Part shown: piece after piece, positions 17,782-29,000 of the stretch
How positions within the stretch are numbered: position 1 is the stretch's first letter
How the letters are laid out: every line of letters begins with the position of its first letter
Assembly (NCBI GenBank): GCA_943324745.2
Contig: CALPMT020000003.1
Span: forward strand, 67,001-131,000
Length of the DNA stretch: 64,000 bases
Direction: 5' to 3'
DNA from: Chitinophaga pinensis
Lineage (GTDB): Bacteria > Bacteroidota > Bacteroidia > Flavobacteriales_D > Crocinitomicaceae
Notes under the pieces: generated by a model
What the model was told of the DNA's origin: nothing
Database searches by the model: none
The model's input: only the letters and a program-made list of their open reading frames with translations
Position numbers and translations under genes: made by a program

Positions 17782-19452
17782 ATGAAGTTTTATCTATTTA
17801 TCTTGTGCTTTTTATTTTCATCCTTGGCATTTAGTCAATTTGCAATTGATGATATTAAAACTTTGATTAAAGGAGCAACCGCTGAAGAACTTGTTTACAC
17901 ATGGAATGGTTGTATCGAAGAAACCGAATATCAAGCAGCGGATTTAATAAGTGATGCCTTGCTTAGAAAAAACCCTAACAATAAAAATTTCATCTATAGA
18001 AAAGGAATATCTACATTTTATTATAAAAAAAATTACAAATTAGCAATCGGGTATCTTAAAAAAACTATCACTAATACTTCTGAGAAACACAATCCTGAAT
18101 CTGGAATGGAAACAAAAGCTCCACTTGAAGCTTATTATTATTATGCTTTTTGTTTGGAAAACCTCGGTGATTTTGCCGAAGCTGAAAAATATTACAAAAA
18201 ATTCTTAGAGTCTCAAGTTGGTAAGACAACGCGACTCACAAAAACTGCAAGCTTAAAAGTATCAAATACTGCCATTGCTTCAAAATACAAAGCGAATCCT
18301 AAAAAAGTAGACATCCGATTAATTGGAGATTCCGTAAACACAATTAATCCTGAATATGCGCCAATAATATCTCCTGATGGAACTACAATATATTTTACTT
18401 CACGTCAAACATGGTCAAAAGACACTCTAAAAGAATACGTAGAAGATTTCACAAACCTCTCACCGGAAGATATTTATGTAAGCCACAAAAAAACTGAAAC
18501 TACATGGAGTAAACCTAAAAAAATAGCTTTTTGTAAATTAGAAGTTAACGAAGCTACTGTATCTATTACCCCAGATGAACGAACATTATATGTATACAAA
18601 GACACTAAACAAGGTGGTGATTTATTTTCTATTGACTTATTAAAAGCGTCAAGAAATATTGACACATTGTCTTTAATCAAAATTCCTGAGGTAAACTCCA
18701 AGTATTGGGATAGTCACATCTATTTTAATGAAGATAATACCTATGCTGTATTTTCATCCGATAGACCAGGTGGTTTTGGCGGTCGTGATTTATACCGTAT
18801 CGTAAAACTTCCTGATGGATTATGGAGTAAGCCACAAAACATGGGAGCTACTATAAACACGCAATATGATGAAGACGCACCTTTTTTGTCTATTGACAAC
18901 AAGAACTTATATTTTTCTAGCAACTGTGATAAAAGTATGGGTGGATTTGACATTTATACATGTGTGAAAATTGATGAAAACTTATGGAGTACTCCTGTTA
19001 ATTTAGGCTATCCAATAAACTCTGAACGCGACGATATTTATTATTCTACAACTGCTGACGGATTAAAAGCTTATTTCTCTTCAAATCGAATGAATGGTGT
19101 AGGACAGGTAGATATTTATGAAATAAATTATGTTCCTCTAGATATCAAAACAAACTTTTTATTTACAGGACATGTTAAACGTACAGATAAAAAACAATTA
19201 AACTTGCTTACAGACGTAGAAATTGCATGTCAAAATTGTGATTCAAACAAAAAGAAAATATTACGTCCTCGTTTACGCGATGGATATTTCATAACGGCTT
19301 TAGAACCCTGTAGAGATTATCAAGTAGAAGTTCTTGGACCAAATAGAGAAGTGTTGTACACTGAGACATTTAGCACATCTTGTGAATTAAATATCGAAAA
19401 AATTGAACGTGAATTAACAGTTAACGAACCCGCGTTAAACATTAAGAGATAA
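17782..19452 (+). CDS. Secreted TPR and PD40 (WD40-like) beta-propeller protein
   Basis: 556 residues with a signal peptide (MKFYLFILCFLFSSLAFSQ). Residues ~25-165 hold TPR-like helices (NKNFIYRKGISTFYYKKNYK; PLEAYYYYAFCLENLGDFAE). Residues ~190-450 hold several PD40 propeller blades, each with a pattern such as YAPIISPDGTTIYFTSRQ, YAVFSSDRPGGFGGRDLYR and LYFSSNCDKSMGGFDIYT. The last ~100 residues resemble a small carboxypeptidase-regulatory-like beta domain with four cysteines. The order TPR, PD40, regulatory domain is that of PorE-like T9SS periplasmic proteins, but the C-terminal OmpA peptidoglycan-binding domain of PorE is missing, so a role in T9SS is only a possibility. It is followed after 16 bases by the exonuclease gene and may be co-transcribed with it. 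Confidence 0.8.
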   Translation: MKFYLFILCFLFSSLAFSQFAIDDIKTLIKGATAEELVYTWNGCIEETEYQAADLISDALLRKNPNNKNFIYRKGISTFYYKKNYKLAIGYLKKTITNTSEKHNPESGMETKAPLEAYYYYAFCLENLGDFAEAEKYYKKFLESQVGKTTRLTKTASLKVSNTAIASKYKANPKKVDIRLIGDSVNTINPEYAPIISPDGTTIYFTSRQTWSKDTLKEYVEDFTNLSPEDIYVSHKKTETTWSKPKKIAFCKLEVNEATVSITPDERTLYVYKDTKQGGDLFSIDLLKASRNIDTLSLIKIPEVNSKYWDSHIYFNEDNTYAVFSSDRPGGFGGRDLYRIVKLPDGLWSKPQNMGATINTQYDEDAPFLSIDNKNLYFSSNCDKSMGGFDIYTCVKIDENLWSTPVNLGYPINSERDDIYYSTTADGLKAYFSSNRMNGVGQVDIYEINYVPLDIKTNFLFTGHVKRTDKKQLNLLTDVEIACQNCDSNKKKILRPRLRDGYFITALEPCRDYQVEVLGPNREVLYTETFSTSCELNIEKIERELTVNEPALNIKR

Positions 19453-19468
19453 CTCTTATTTTCCTTTT

Positions 19469-20320
19469 ATGAAATTAAAACTTACAAGACCTTTATCAAT
19501 ATTTGATTTAGAGGCGACAGGATTAAACATATCTAAAGAACGTATTGTTGAAATAGCAATCCTTAAGATCCTTCCCGATGGAAGTCAAGAACGATTTAAA
19601 TCACTAGTAAATCCAGAAATACACATCTCAGAAGAAGTAATTAAAATTCATGGAATTTCGAATGAAGATGTAAAAAATGCTCCAACATTTAAAGATCTTT
19701 CTAAACGAATTATTGATTTTATAGGTGACTCAGATTTAGCTGGGTATAATTCAAATAAATTTGATATTCCTCTTCTCGCAGAAGAACTAATTAGAGTAGA
19801 GTGTGAATTTAATTTATCTGACAGACATTTCGTGGATGTTCAAAATATTTTTCACAAAATGGAACAACGCACACTTAGTGCTGCCTATCAATTTTATTGT
19901 CAAAAGGAATTGATAGATGCCCATGATGCAATGAATGATACAAATGCCACATGGGAAGTATTAAAATCACAATTAGAAAAATACGATAACTTACAAACAG
20001 ACGTTTCTTCTTTAGCAGAATTTTCTCGTGCAGGAAATTTAAAAACACTAGACTTCGCAGGTAGATTAGTAATCAATGAAGATGGAGTTGGAGTTTACAA
20101 TTTTGGTAAACATAAAGGAAAAACTATTAAAGAAGTTCACGAAACTGAGCCTGGTTATTACAGTTGGTTTATTTCTCCTTCCACCGATTTCCCATTATAT
20201 ACCAAACAAAAACTACGTGAAGAAATGGAAAAAATCAAAAATGAACAAAAAGCAGAAAAAGAGAGTTCATTGGATTTAAACAGTCAATTAGAAGCGTTAA
20301 AATCTAAATTTCAAAAATAG
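19469..20320 (+). CDS. DEDDh 3'-5' exonuclease (DnaQ/ExoX-like)
   Basis: 283 residues. The exonuclease domain (~5-165) has all DEDDh motifs: Exo I FDLEATGL (Asp and Glu), Exo II in YNSNKFDIPLL (Asp), and Exo III DAHDAMNDTNAT (His and Asp). Such enzymes degrade DNA from the 3' end, as a polymerase proofreading subunit or in repair. The C-terminal part has FGKHKGKTIKEV and GYYSWFI, resembling the small ExoX-like C-terminal domain seen in non-polymerase members, so a repair role is more likely than being the replicative epsilon subunit. The final ~40 residues are highly charged (KIKNEQKAEKE) and may form a coiled coil. Its stop codon is immediately followed by the ATG of the next gene, so translation is probably coupled. 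Confidence 0.9.
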   Translation: MKLKLTRPLSIFDLEATGLNISKERIVEIAILKILPDGSQERFKSLVNPEIHISEEVIKIHGISNEDVKNAPTFKDLSKRIIDFIGDSDLAGYNSNKFDIPLLAEELIRVECEFNLSDRHFVDVQNIFHKMEQRTLSAAYQFYCQKELIDAHDAMNDTNATWEVLKSQLEKYDNLQTDVSSLAEFSRAGNLKTLDFAGRLVINEDGVGVYNFGKHKGKTIKEVHETEPGYYSWFISPSTDFPLYTKQKLREEMEKIKNEQKAEKESSLDLNSQLEALKSKFQK

Positions 20321-20932
20321 ATGAAAATAATCTGTATTGGTCGAAATTATGCTGATCATGCGAAAGAGATGAATGCTCCTACACCTGAGTTTCCTCTATT
20401 TTTCTTAAAACCAGATTCAGCAATACTTCCTAAAAGAACACCTTTTTATTATCCTAATTTTACAAAAGACTTACATTATGAATGTGAAGTTATAGTAAGA
20501 ATTAATAAGTTAGGAAAGAATATTTCCGAAAAATTTGCACATACCTATTATGATGAAATTGGATTAGGGATTGATTTTACAGCAAGAGATTTACAAGAAG
20601 AGTGTAAAACAAAAGGTTTACCATGGGAACGAGCAAAAGCATTTGATGGTTCAGCTGTGCTTTGCGAGCAATTTATACCTAAATCAGAATTAGATTTAGA
20701 ATCAATTTCTTTTCAATTATCAAAAAACGGAGATATTGTTCAACAAGGAAATACGAAAGATTTCATTTTTTCTATTGATAAAATCATCGCTTATGTATCG
20801 CAATTTATGACCTTAAAAATTGGAGACATCCTGTTTACAGGAACCCCCGCTGGTGTTGGACCAGTTTCAATTGGAGATACTTTACAAGGATTTATTGGAG
20901 AGAAAGAAATGTATACCTTAAAAATAAAATAA
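20321..20932 (+). CDS. Fumarylacetoacetate hydrolase (FAH) family protein
   Basis: 203 residues, a compact FAH-domain protein. The family includes acylpyruvate hydrolases and oxaloacetate decarboxylases that use a divalent metal. Seen: opening motif CIGRNYADHAKEM, metal ligands in HYECEVIVRI (two Glu) and GIDFTARDLQ (Asp), and FTGTPAGVGPVSIGD near the C terminus. The small size and sequence fit YcgM/FAHD1-like acylpyruvases or oxaloacetate tautomerases rather than true fumarylacetoacetase; the exact substrate cannot be told. It begins directly after the exonuclease stop codon with no spacer. Confidence 0.9.
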   Translation: MKIICIGRNYADHAKEMNAPTPEFPLFFLKPDSAILPKRTPFYYPNFTKDLHYECEVIVRINKLGKNISEKFAHTYYDEIGLGIDFTARDLQEECKTKGLPWERAKAFDGSAVLCEQFIPKSELDLESISFQLSKNGDIVQQGNTKDFIFSIDKIIAYVSQFMTLKIGDILFTGTPAGVGPVSIGDTLQGFIGEKEMYTLKIK

Positions 20933-21027
20933 TCAAGGACTTTACCTTTGAGGGAGATTTTTCGCTTTAGCTACACTTAGATTTTGAGAAAAATAAAACT
21001 ATGATGTGTTTTTTTTTATAAATTTCT

Positions 21028-21056
21028 TTTCATTTAAAAAATAATCTTTATATTTG
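21028..21056 (+). promoter_or_regulatory. Promoter for tRNA-His
   Basis: TTTC (21028-21031, close to the -33 TTTG) is followed after 17 bases by TATATTTG (21049-21056), an exact TAnnTTTG match, 13 bases before the tRNA. Confidence 0.6.
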
Positions 21057-21069
21057 CAGACCAAAACAC

Positions 21070-21144
21070 GGAGGATGTAGCTCAGTTGGTTAGAGCGTCG
21101 GTTTGTGGTGCCGAAGGTCGTGGGTTCGAGACCCATCTTCCTCC
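21070..21144 (+). tRNA. tRNA-His (anticodon GTG)
   Basis: A complete cloverleaf can be drawn. The acceptor pairs GAGGATG (21071-21077) with CTTCCTC (21137-21143), with one T-T mismatch. Other parts are the D-arm GCTC/GAGC, an anticodon stem TCGGT/GCCGA with loop TTGTGGT (anticodon GTG), variable loop AGGTC, and a T-arm with loop TTCGAGA. The extra 5' G at 21070 pairs with C73 (21144), the hallmark of tRNA-His and its identity element for histidyl-tRNA synthetase. The 3' CCA is not encoded. A promoter lies upstream and a terminator downstream, so it is a single-gene unit. Confidence 0.97.
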
Positions 21145-21153
21145 CTTAATTTA

Positions 21154-21181
21154 AAGTCGTCTTTTTGAGACGACTTTTTTT
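21154..21181 (+). terminator. Intrinsic terminator of tRNA-His unit
   Basis: Stem AAGTCGTCT / AGACGACTT with loop TTTTG and a T run, 9 bases after the tRNA and just before the prfC ATG at 21197. Confidence 0.93.
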
Positions 21182-21196
21182 ATTAATACTCGTTTT

Positions 21197-22795
21197 ATGA
21201 AATTTAAAGAGTCCATCGACAAACGCAGAACATTTGGGATAATTTCTCACCCAGATGCAGGTAAAACCACTTTAACAGAAAAATTATTGTTGTTTGGAGG
21301 GGCGATTCAAACTGCAGGAGCAGTAAAAAACAATAAAATCAAAAAGACAGCTACTTCCGATTTCATGGAAATTGAAAAGCAAAGAGGTATCTCTGTAGCT
21401 ACTTCCGTAATGGCTTTTGAATATAAAGGAAAACAAGTAAATATCTTGGACACTCCTGGTCACAAAGACTTTGCTGAGGATACGTATAGAACTTTAACAG
21501 CAGTAGATAGTGTGATACTAGTAATTGACTGTGCCAATGGTGTGGAGCAACAAACTGAGAAACTAATGGAAGTTTGTCGTATGCGTAATACTCCAGTTAT
21601 AGTTTTCATTAATAAAATGGACCGTGAAGGTCAAGATCCATTTACCTTACTCGATGAAATTGAGTCAAAATTAGACATTAAGGTATGTCCTTTAGCTTGG
21701 CCTATCGGTATGGGTGATCGCTTCAAAGGTGTGTATAATATTTACGAAAAAAATGTCAATTTATTTCAGGCGAGTAAAACAAAAATTGCCAAAGAAGTTG
21801 TTTCAATATCTGATGTAAATAGTTCTGAAATAGATGAATTGGTTGGTGATGCCTTCGCAAAAGAATTAAGAGACGATTTAGAAATGATTGCAGGCGTTTA
21901 CAATCCATTTGATAGAGAAACCTATTTATCAGGTGAATATGCTCCTGTATTTTTCGGATCTGCAGTAAATAATTTTGGAGTGCAAGAACTTCTTGATGCA
22001 TTTATAGAAATCTCCCCTACTCCTAGATCTAGAGAAACAGATTTAAAAACAATTGATCCATACGATGAAAAGTTTTCAGGATTTGTATTTAAAATACATG
22101 CGAATTTAGATCCTAAGCACCGAGATCGTATTGCATTTTTACGCATTGTATCTGGTAAATTTGAACGTAATACTTTTTATAATCATGTTCGTTTAGGAAA
22201 AAAATTCAAATTCCCAAATCCAACTTCGTTCATGGCGCAAGACAAGAGTGTCATTGATGAAGCTTTTCCTGGAGATGTAATAGGATTATATGATACTGGT
22301 AACTTTAAAATTGGGGATACTTTAAACGAAGGCGAAAAATTTATGTTTAAAGGAATTCCTAGTTTCTCTCCTGAATTATTCCAAGAATTAGAGAATTTAG
22401 ACCCTTTAAAATCGAAACAATTAGAAAAAGGAATTAGTCAGTTGACGGATGAGGGAGTCGCGCAATTATTTATTCAACAACCAGGGAACCGTAAGATTAT
22501 TGGCACAGTTGGACAACTTCAATTTGAGGTGATTGCTCACCGTTTACTTCACGAATATGGTGCTTCTTGTCGCTTTACACCACGAAACTATGTAAAAGCC
22601 TGCTGGATAACAACCGATAATGAGCTAGAATTAAAACGATTTATCAGCACAAAATCTGGAAATATAGCAAAAGACAAAGATAATAATTATGTATTCTTGG
22701 CAGAAACACCTTTTCTACTACAAATGGCAGAAAAAGATTATCCAGACTTAACTTTCCACACAACTTCTGAGTTTAAATTGACAGAAAACAATTAG
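21197..22795 (+). CDS. prfC: Peptide chain release factor 3
   Basis: 532 residues, full length for RF3, a translational GTPase that removes RF1/RF2 from the ribosome after peptide release. GTPase motifs: G1 [14 protein letters not shown] (~17-30), the switch region [21 protein letters not shown]3 [14 protein letters not shown], and G4 NKMDREG. RF3 features rather than EF-G include the early [17 protein letters not shown] and the C-terminal part with [31 protein letters not shown] and [17 protein letters not shown]. No domain is missing. It follows the tRNA-His terminator, so it needs its own promoter, which is not obvious in the 15 bases available. Read-through from the tRNA unit is possible. 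Confidence 0.97.
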   Translation: MKFKESIDKRRTFGIISHPDAGKTTLTEKLLLFGGAIQTAGAVKNNKIKKTATSDFMEIEKQRGISVATSVMAFEYKGKQVNILDTPGHKDFAEDTYRTLTAVDSVILVIDCANGVEQQTEKLMEVCRMRNTPVIVFINKMDREGQDPFTLLDEIESKLDIKVCPLAWPIGMGDRFKGVYNIYEKNVNLFQASKTKIAKEVVSISDVNSSEIDELVGDAFAKELRDDLEMIAGVYNPFDRETYLSGEYAPVFFGSAVNNFGVQELLDAFIEISPTPRSRETDLKTIDPYDEKFSGFVFKIHANLDPKHRDRIAFLRIVSGKFERNTFYNHVRLGKKFKFPNPTSFMAQDKSVIDEAFPGDVIGLYDTGNFKIGDTLNEGEKFMFKGIPSFSPELFQELENLDPLKSKQLEKGISQLTDEGVAQLFIQQPGNRKIIGTVGQLQFEVIAHRLLHEYGASCRFTPRNYVKACWITTDNELELKRFISTKSGNIAKDKDNNYVFLAETPFLLQMAEKDYPDLTFHTTSEFKLTENN

Positions 22796-23002
22796 TTATT
22801 TCAAGATTTTTACAACTATGTTAAATTAAAAAAAACTAGTTGTAAATAAAAATAATTCTATTCTACTTTAACTCATTAAAAGACTCGAATTTAAATCCCT
22901 ATTTACACTTTGGTCTAATCGATTTATAATTAATCAACAGTTATCAATTGAATTATAGTTAGAATTGCTCATTTTGTTGAAAACAAGCAGGCAACCTAAC
23001 TA

Positions 23003-23031
23003 TTAGATTCACGTTATATTAAGTAAATTTG
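23003..23031 (+). promoter_or_regulatory. Promoter for 3,177-residue T9SS protein
   Basis: TTAG (23003-23006, near TTTG) is followed after 17 bases by TAAATTTG (23024-23031), an exact -7 match, 22 bases before the ATG at 23053. Confidence 0.6.
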
Positions 23032-23052
23032 CACTACTTATATTTATAGCAC

Positions 23053-26000
23053 ATGTTTAATTTACGTTTTTTTAGTTCTTTACTTTTTTGCTTATTTGTA
23101 TATCATTTAACATTTGCACAACCTGCTAATGATGATTGTAGTGGTGCAACACAAATTATTACAGGGGTTGATTGTAATTCTTTTAATTCTACTATTAATA
23201 ATGCAACACCATCGACTTTAACTCCATTAAATACTGATGAAGATGTTTGGTTTACGTTTACAGCAGCTACTGCTCAATCCTACCTTACATTGGTTTCAAA
23301 TGATAATGGATTTTATCCAAGTTACGAATTATATAGCGGTAGTTGTGGAGTATTGACATCTGTTAAAAAAGGAGCAAACACAACTAGAACAGGCTTAATT
23401 GATATATTGCAAGGCTTAACTCCTGGCGCCACCTATTATTACAGAATTTTTAATGGTAATATCTACGGAAACCCAACGATAACAAGTTTTACTACCTGTG
23501 TACAAGATTTTAAAAATGATGAATGCGCCGGAGCAATATCATTGACTCCTGAAACCGAATTTAATTATACGACTGGTCTCGATTATCTATCAACCAAAAG
23601 TACAACAGGGGTAACTTCAACTTGTTCTGCGAACACCAATCCTGACGTATGGTATACCTTTAAAGCAACAAATCCAATCCACTATATTTTCGCTAAAAGC
23701 TCGAACAAATCAAAGGGTTATTACCCTGAATTTGAAGTGTTTTCAGGTTCATGCGCATCACTCAACAGCATTAAATGTGTCAAAGGAAATACGGGAATAT
23801 ATGAAGATAGTGCTAAACTTAAAGGATTAACTATTGGACAAAATTATTATTTTAGAATCGTAAATAATAATACTACGACTCCAACTGTCTTTCATGACGT
23901 ATTAGTGGGTACACCTCCTGCAAATGATGATTGCGCTACAGCAACAAACCTGACCTCGAATCAATTTTTCTGTAATAGTAACGAAGATTTAGTCTCAAAT
24001 TTCGCTACTCAATCTTTAGCTGGTGTAGCAGGTATGGGGACTGCCGACGATGATGTTTGGTTTTCATTTACTGCAGATACAACCGCACAGTTTATCACGA
24101 TAACACCATCCAAAGATTACACACCCATAGTACAAGTTTTCGAAGCTGGATGTCCTCCAACAGTGGCTACCAGCAAATTTCAAACTAAGTTTACTAACAC
24201 CAAAGGAACTGAAGGAAAGGTATTAGTGACCGGTCTAACAAAAAACACCAAATACTATTTTAGAGTCTATGATTCTGCGAATGAAAATGACAGTTTATTA
24301 AGTATTTCAGCCTGCGTTTCTCGCCCTCCTCACAACGATGATTGTGCATCTTCTAAGTTACTTACCATGAATAATTATTGTAAGTCGACAGATGGCGATG
24401 GAACAAATGCTACAGCATCTTCACTCGCTGCAAAAGTAACAGGTGCCAATGCAGATGATGATTTATGGTATAAATTCAAAGCCACTGGATCTAAAGGATT
24501 CATTTCTGTAAATGCAAGTTTTATGTACGCGCCAGTAGTTGAGGTTTTTAACAATTGTACATCCACACCGACTTTATTATTCAGTCAAAAATTTACAGCT
24601 GGAGCTTCTGGCACCCTAAATTTAACAGGGCTAAGTGCAAATACAGATTATTTTTACAGAGTGTATGATAATGGTGCTGGTAACCCAGGCTCGATGACAT
24701 TTACTACCTGTGTCACGAGTCCAGTTTCCAATGATGAGTGTACTGGTGCAAAAACTGTAACCGCTTCAAATACTTGTGATGAAATCACTGGGAATGGTTT
24801 GTACGCAACCAACTCTTTTAAATTATGTACTGGCTCTGCTGGAGCTGCTGATGATGATATTTGGTTTAAATTTATTGCTACAGAAACTTCACATTTTATT
24901 TCTGTAGATCCAAACGATTCAAAATATAACCCTGTTGTTCAAATCTTTGAGGACTGTCCACTGATTAAAGAAAAAGCTTCTACTTGTTTTGATAAATCAT
25001 TTCCTGCCGGTGCTTTTGGAGACACATTACTTACCGGATTAACACCTAACAAATGGTATTATTACCGTGTCTATGATTATAATTCAACGAATCAAGATAC
25101 CATGACATTTTCTACCTGTGTGACGAATGCAGTTGCAAACGATAATTGTTTAGGAGCTTTAAAAGTAAATTCATCTGCCACATGTGATCCTGTGACTACG
25201 GATGCGCTCTATGCTTCGCAGTCATTAGCAGCTACTTGTGGTGGAACAAACGCCGCAAACGACGATGTATGGTTTACGTTTAAAGCAACAAAAACCACTG
25301 AATTTATTACTGTGACGCCTGACGATAGTAAATATGATCCAGTTGTGGAAGTTTTTAAAGCGTGCGGTACAGCGATGACGCCCGCTATTTGTGAAGACAC
25401 TAAGTTTGCACCAGGTAAGTTTGGTACTGTTGCAGTAAAAAACCTAAGTGTAGGAACGGATTATTTTTACCGTGTATTCGATAAAAATACTACAAATCAA
25501 GATACCATGAAAATCTCAACATGTGTGGTAGAAAGCATCGAAAATGATAGTTGCGCATTTGCTACACCTATATCAATTTCATCTTCTCAAAGCAGTACAA
25601 ATGGTGACGGAACGTATGCTACTATGAGTTTGACAGGATGTACCTCTACAGCTACTGATGATGTATGGTATACATTTACAGCAACTGCAAATGAAACAGT
25701 AAATATCAGTGTAACACCTTCTAAAGATTACGATCCAGTTGTTCAGGTTTTCGCGAATACTTGTACCACCCAAATAAATCCTGCCATCTGTGAAAACACA
25801 GCTTATCCAAAAGGTAAATTCGGCATGAAATCATTGAGTGTAACCAGCGGTACCAAGTATTATTACCGTGTATATAATGCTTCTACTACCAAAGTATTTC
25901 CATATACCTTCACAACTGCGGTCAATAGAGTACCTTCTAATGACAATTGTACAGGTGCTACTCCTTTAACCGTAAATTCCTCATGTATCCCCACAGACGG

Positions 26001-29000
26001 AGATGTAACTTTTGCTACCAAATCATTAACTGCTGGTTCATGTTACAGTAGTAATGTAAACGATGTCTGGTATTCCTTTAAAGCAACAGCTACCACCCAA
26101 GTAATTGGTGTGGAAGCCTCCGCCGATTTTGACCCTATTGTTGAATTATATCCTTCAACATGTCCAACAACATCTACATCCACAGCTATTAAATGTGAAG
26201 ATAATCGATTTTCTCCAGATGGTTATGGTACTTGGAATGTAACTGGACTTACTATTGGTAATACTTACAACTATCGTATTTATAACGGAGCAACAACAAT
26301 CATAAATCCACAGACATTTAAAACATGTGTAACAACAGTACCTCCGGCACCAATCAATGACAACCCATGCTCTTCCATTTCACATACCCCAACTTTAACG
26401 ACTGATTTCAAAACATATACTAATGAATCAGCAACTCCAACAATTAGTACTGGTATTCCTGCTCCAGGTTGTGCAAACTATAGTGGCGGTGACGTGTGGT
26501 TTAAGACTAAAGTTCCATTTAGTGGACAATTGGCTTTCGAGACGAAAGAAATGTCGATGTTAGATGGAGGAATGGCAATTTACAAAGGAACTTGTAAATC
26601 AATGTCATTGATTAAATGTGACGATAATGGTGCAGGATTAATGTCTAAAATATCGTTAACATCACAAAATCCTGGTGATAGTATCTTTGTACGTATTTGG
26701 GAAAATGGAAATAACAATAATGGATCGTTTGGTTTAAGTATCGTTAAAGGTGCCGAACCGACATTGAATCCACCCTGTATGAATTTGGACTTTGAAAGTG
26801 ATCATACTGGGTGGTTTGGTACCTATGCGCAAAGTAATAATGTCAATGTTGCAGTTGTTGCTGGAAGTTCAAGTGATTTATCCCCTACCTATGTTCCTCA
26901 AAAATTGAATACTACTTCTATTCCAGAGCAATTTGATTTAATGACTGGAGGAATAGATCAATACGGTGGATTTTCAAGAGTTTATAAAGGTGCTAAATCT
27001 TTGAGATTAGGTGTAGATAAAGGTGCCAGTCCATACAATAATAATGGAAGAAGTATTGAACAATACTTTCAAGTAACAAAGGATAATAATTATTTTGTAT
27101 ACAACTATGCAGTAGTGTTATTAACTGGAACTCACAATCCTTGGGAACAACCATTTTTCAAAGTTGAATTTTTTGACGAAAACGGACAACAAATAGGGTG
27201 TGGAGATTATCTTGTTGCGGCTCCTCCAAAAGGAAAAAGTGATAAGATTGGATTCTTAAAATCACCTAAAACTGTTGGAGGTGACCAAGTTAGTTACAAA
27301 CCATGGACTACCATAGGTGTAGATCTTACAAACTACATTGGTAAAAATGTCCACACACGTTTTACTACGGGATCTTGTGCGGCAACTGGTCATTTTGGAT
27401 ATGTCTATTTAGACAATTATTGTTCTAAATTCGAAATTGAAAAACCTGAAAGTGTTTGTTTAGGTGACACTGCTAGATTATACGCTCCTAAGGGTGCTCT
27501 GAGTTACACATGGAAAGATGCTGGTGGAGCTGTCATTTCTACTGCAGATAGCGCGGTGTTTAAAACAACTGTAGCTGGAACCATAAACTTCACGTGTGAG
27601 GTAACCATGTTTGGTACTACTATGTGTAAATCGATCCTTACAACTCAATTAGTAGTTGGAAATAAACCTTCCTTAGTAATTACTGATCCAGCAGCAGTTT
27701 GTAAAGGAACAACTGTAGATATTACAACACCAGCTACAACGTCTGGTTCAACGGCAAACTTGGTATACTCGTACTACATAGATAATCCACCTAATGTTAA
27801 AATTACTGATCAAGCAGCATTAACGACTGGAGGTACCTACTATATCAAAGGGGAAAAAAGTCCTACGTGTTTGGATGTTAAACCTGTAGTTGTAACAATA
27901 CATCCACTTCCAACCGCTACCATTTCTGGAGATAAAGAATTGTGTAAAAATGCGACAGCACCAGATATCACGTTTACAGGCGCAGCTGGAAAAGCACCGT
28001 ACACATTTACTTACGATATCAATGGTGTTGGAGGAAGCAAAACAATTGCAACAACTTCAGGAAATAGTATCACAACACCTGTATCGACAGCAACAGCAGG
28101 CAGTTTTGTATATAATTTAGCAAGTGTAAAAGATGACAATGGTTGTACTCAAACACAAACAGGTAAAGCTACTGTTAAAGTAAATGATATCATTACAACA
28201 ACGATTTCTTGTGGTACACCTACAATATCTACTGTTGAATTCAAATGGACTAATAATACAGCTGCAATCAATGGGTATGACTACACATACACCACAAACG
28301 CTACTACCCCAAAAACAGGATCCGGAACGCTAGCAGCAGGTACGGAAAAAGTTACGTTAAATCATCCTTTCGACCTAAATGAAACTGTTACAATTACATT
28401 AACACCAAAAGGAGATCCATGTCCACAAAATTCAACTGGAGTATGCAAAACATTAAACTGTGTACCACCTACAGTTACTGCGGTGCCTAAAACTGTCTAT
28501 TGCGATGGTGACGTTGTCCCAAGTTTAACGTATGTATCTAATAACGCAACTGCTACTTTTGCATGGACCAATGGATTAAAACCAAGCGTAAAAATTGGAC
28601 AAATTGCATCCGATACTAAAGCCGCATTCCCAACGTTTACAGCAGACAATAAAACAACCGCTCCTATCAAAGACACTTTTTTTGTAAAAGCAACTAGCCT
28701 TGGGTGCGAAAGTCCTGCGATGGAACATTATATCACTGTAAATCCAAAAGCACAAGTAGACAAACCTGCTGATCAAGTAGTGTGTAATGGAAGTCAAACT
28801 ACAGCGATTAATTTTACTACCGCAAATACGGGAGGTACTACTACCTATAGTTGGACAAATGATCAGCCTAGTATTGGATTAGTAAGTCCAGGACAAGGAA
28901 ATATTGCTGCTTTTACGGCTGTAAATACTGGAACATCTGTCATTACTGCTACCATTACTGTAACACCTGAATTTGAAAATGATGGGAAAAAATGTACAGG

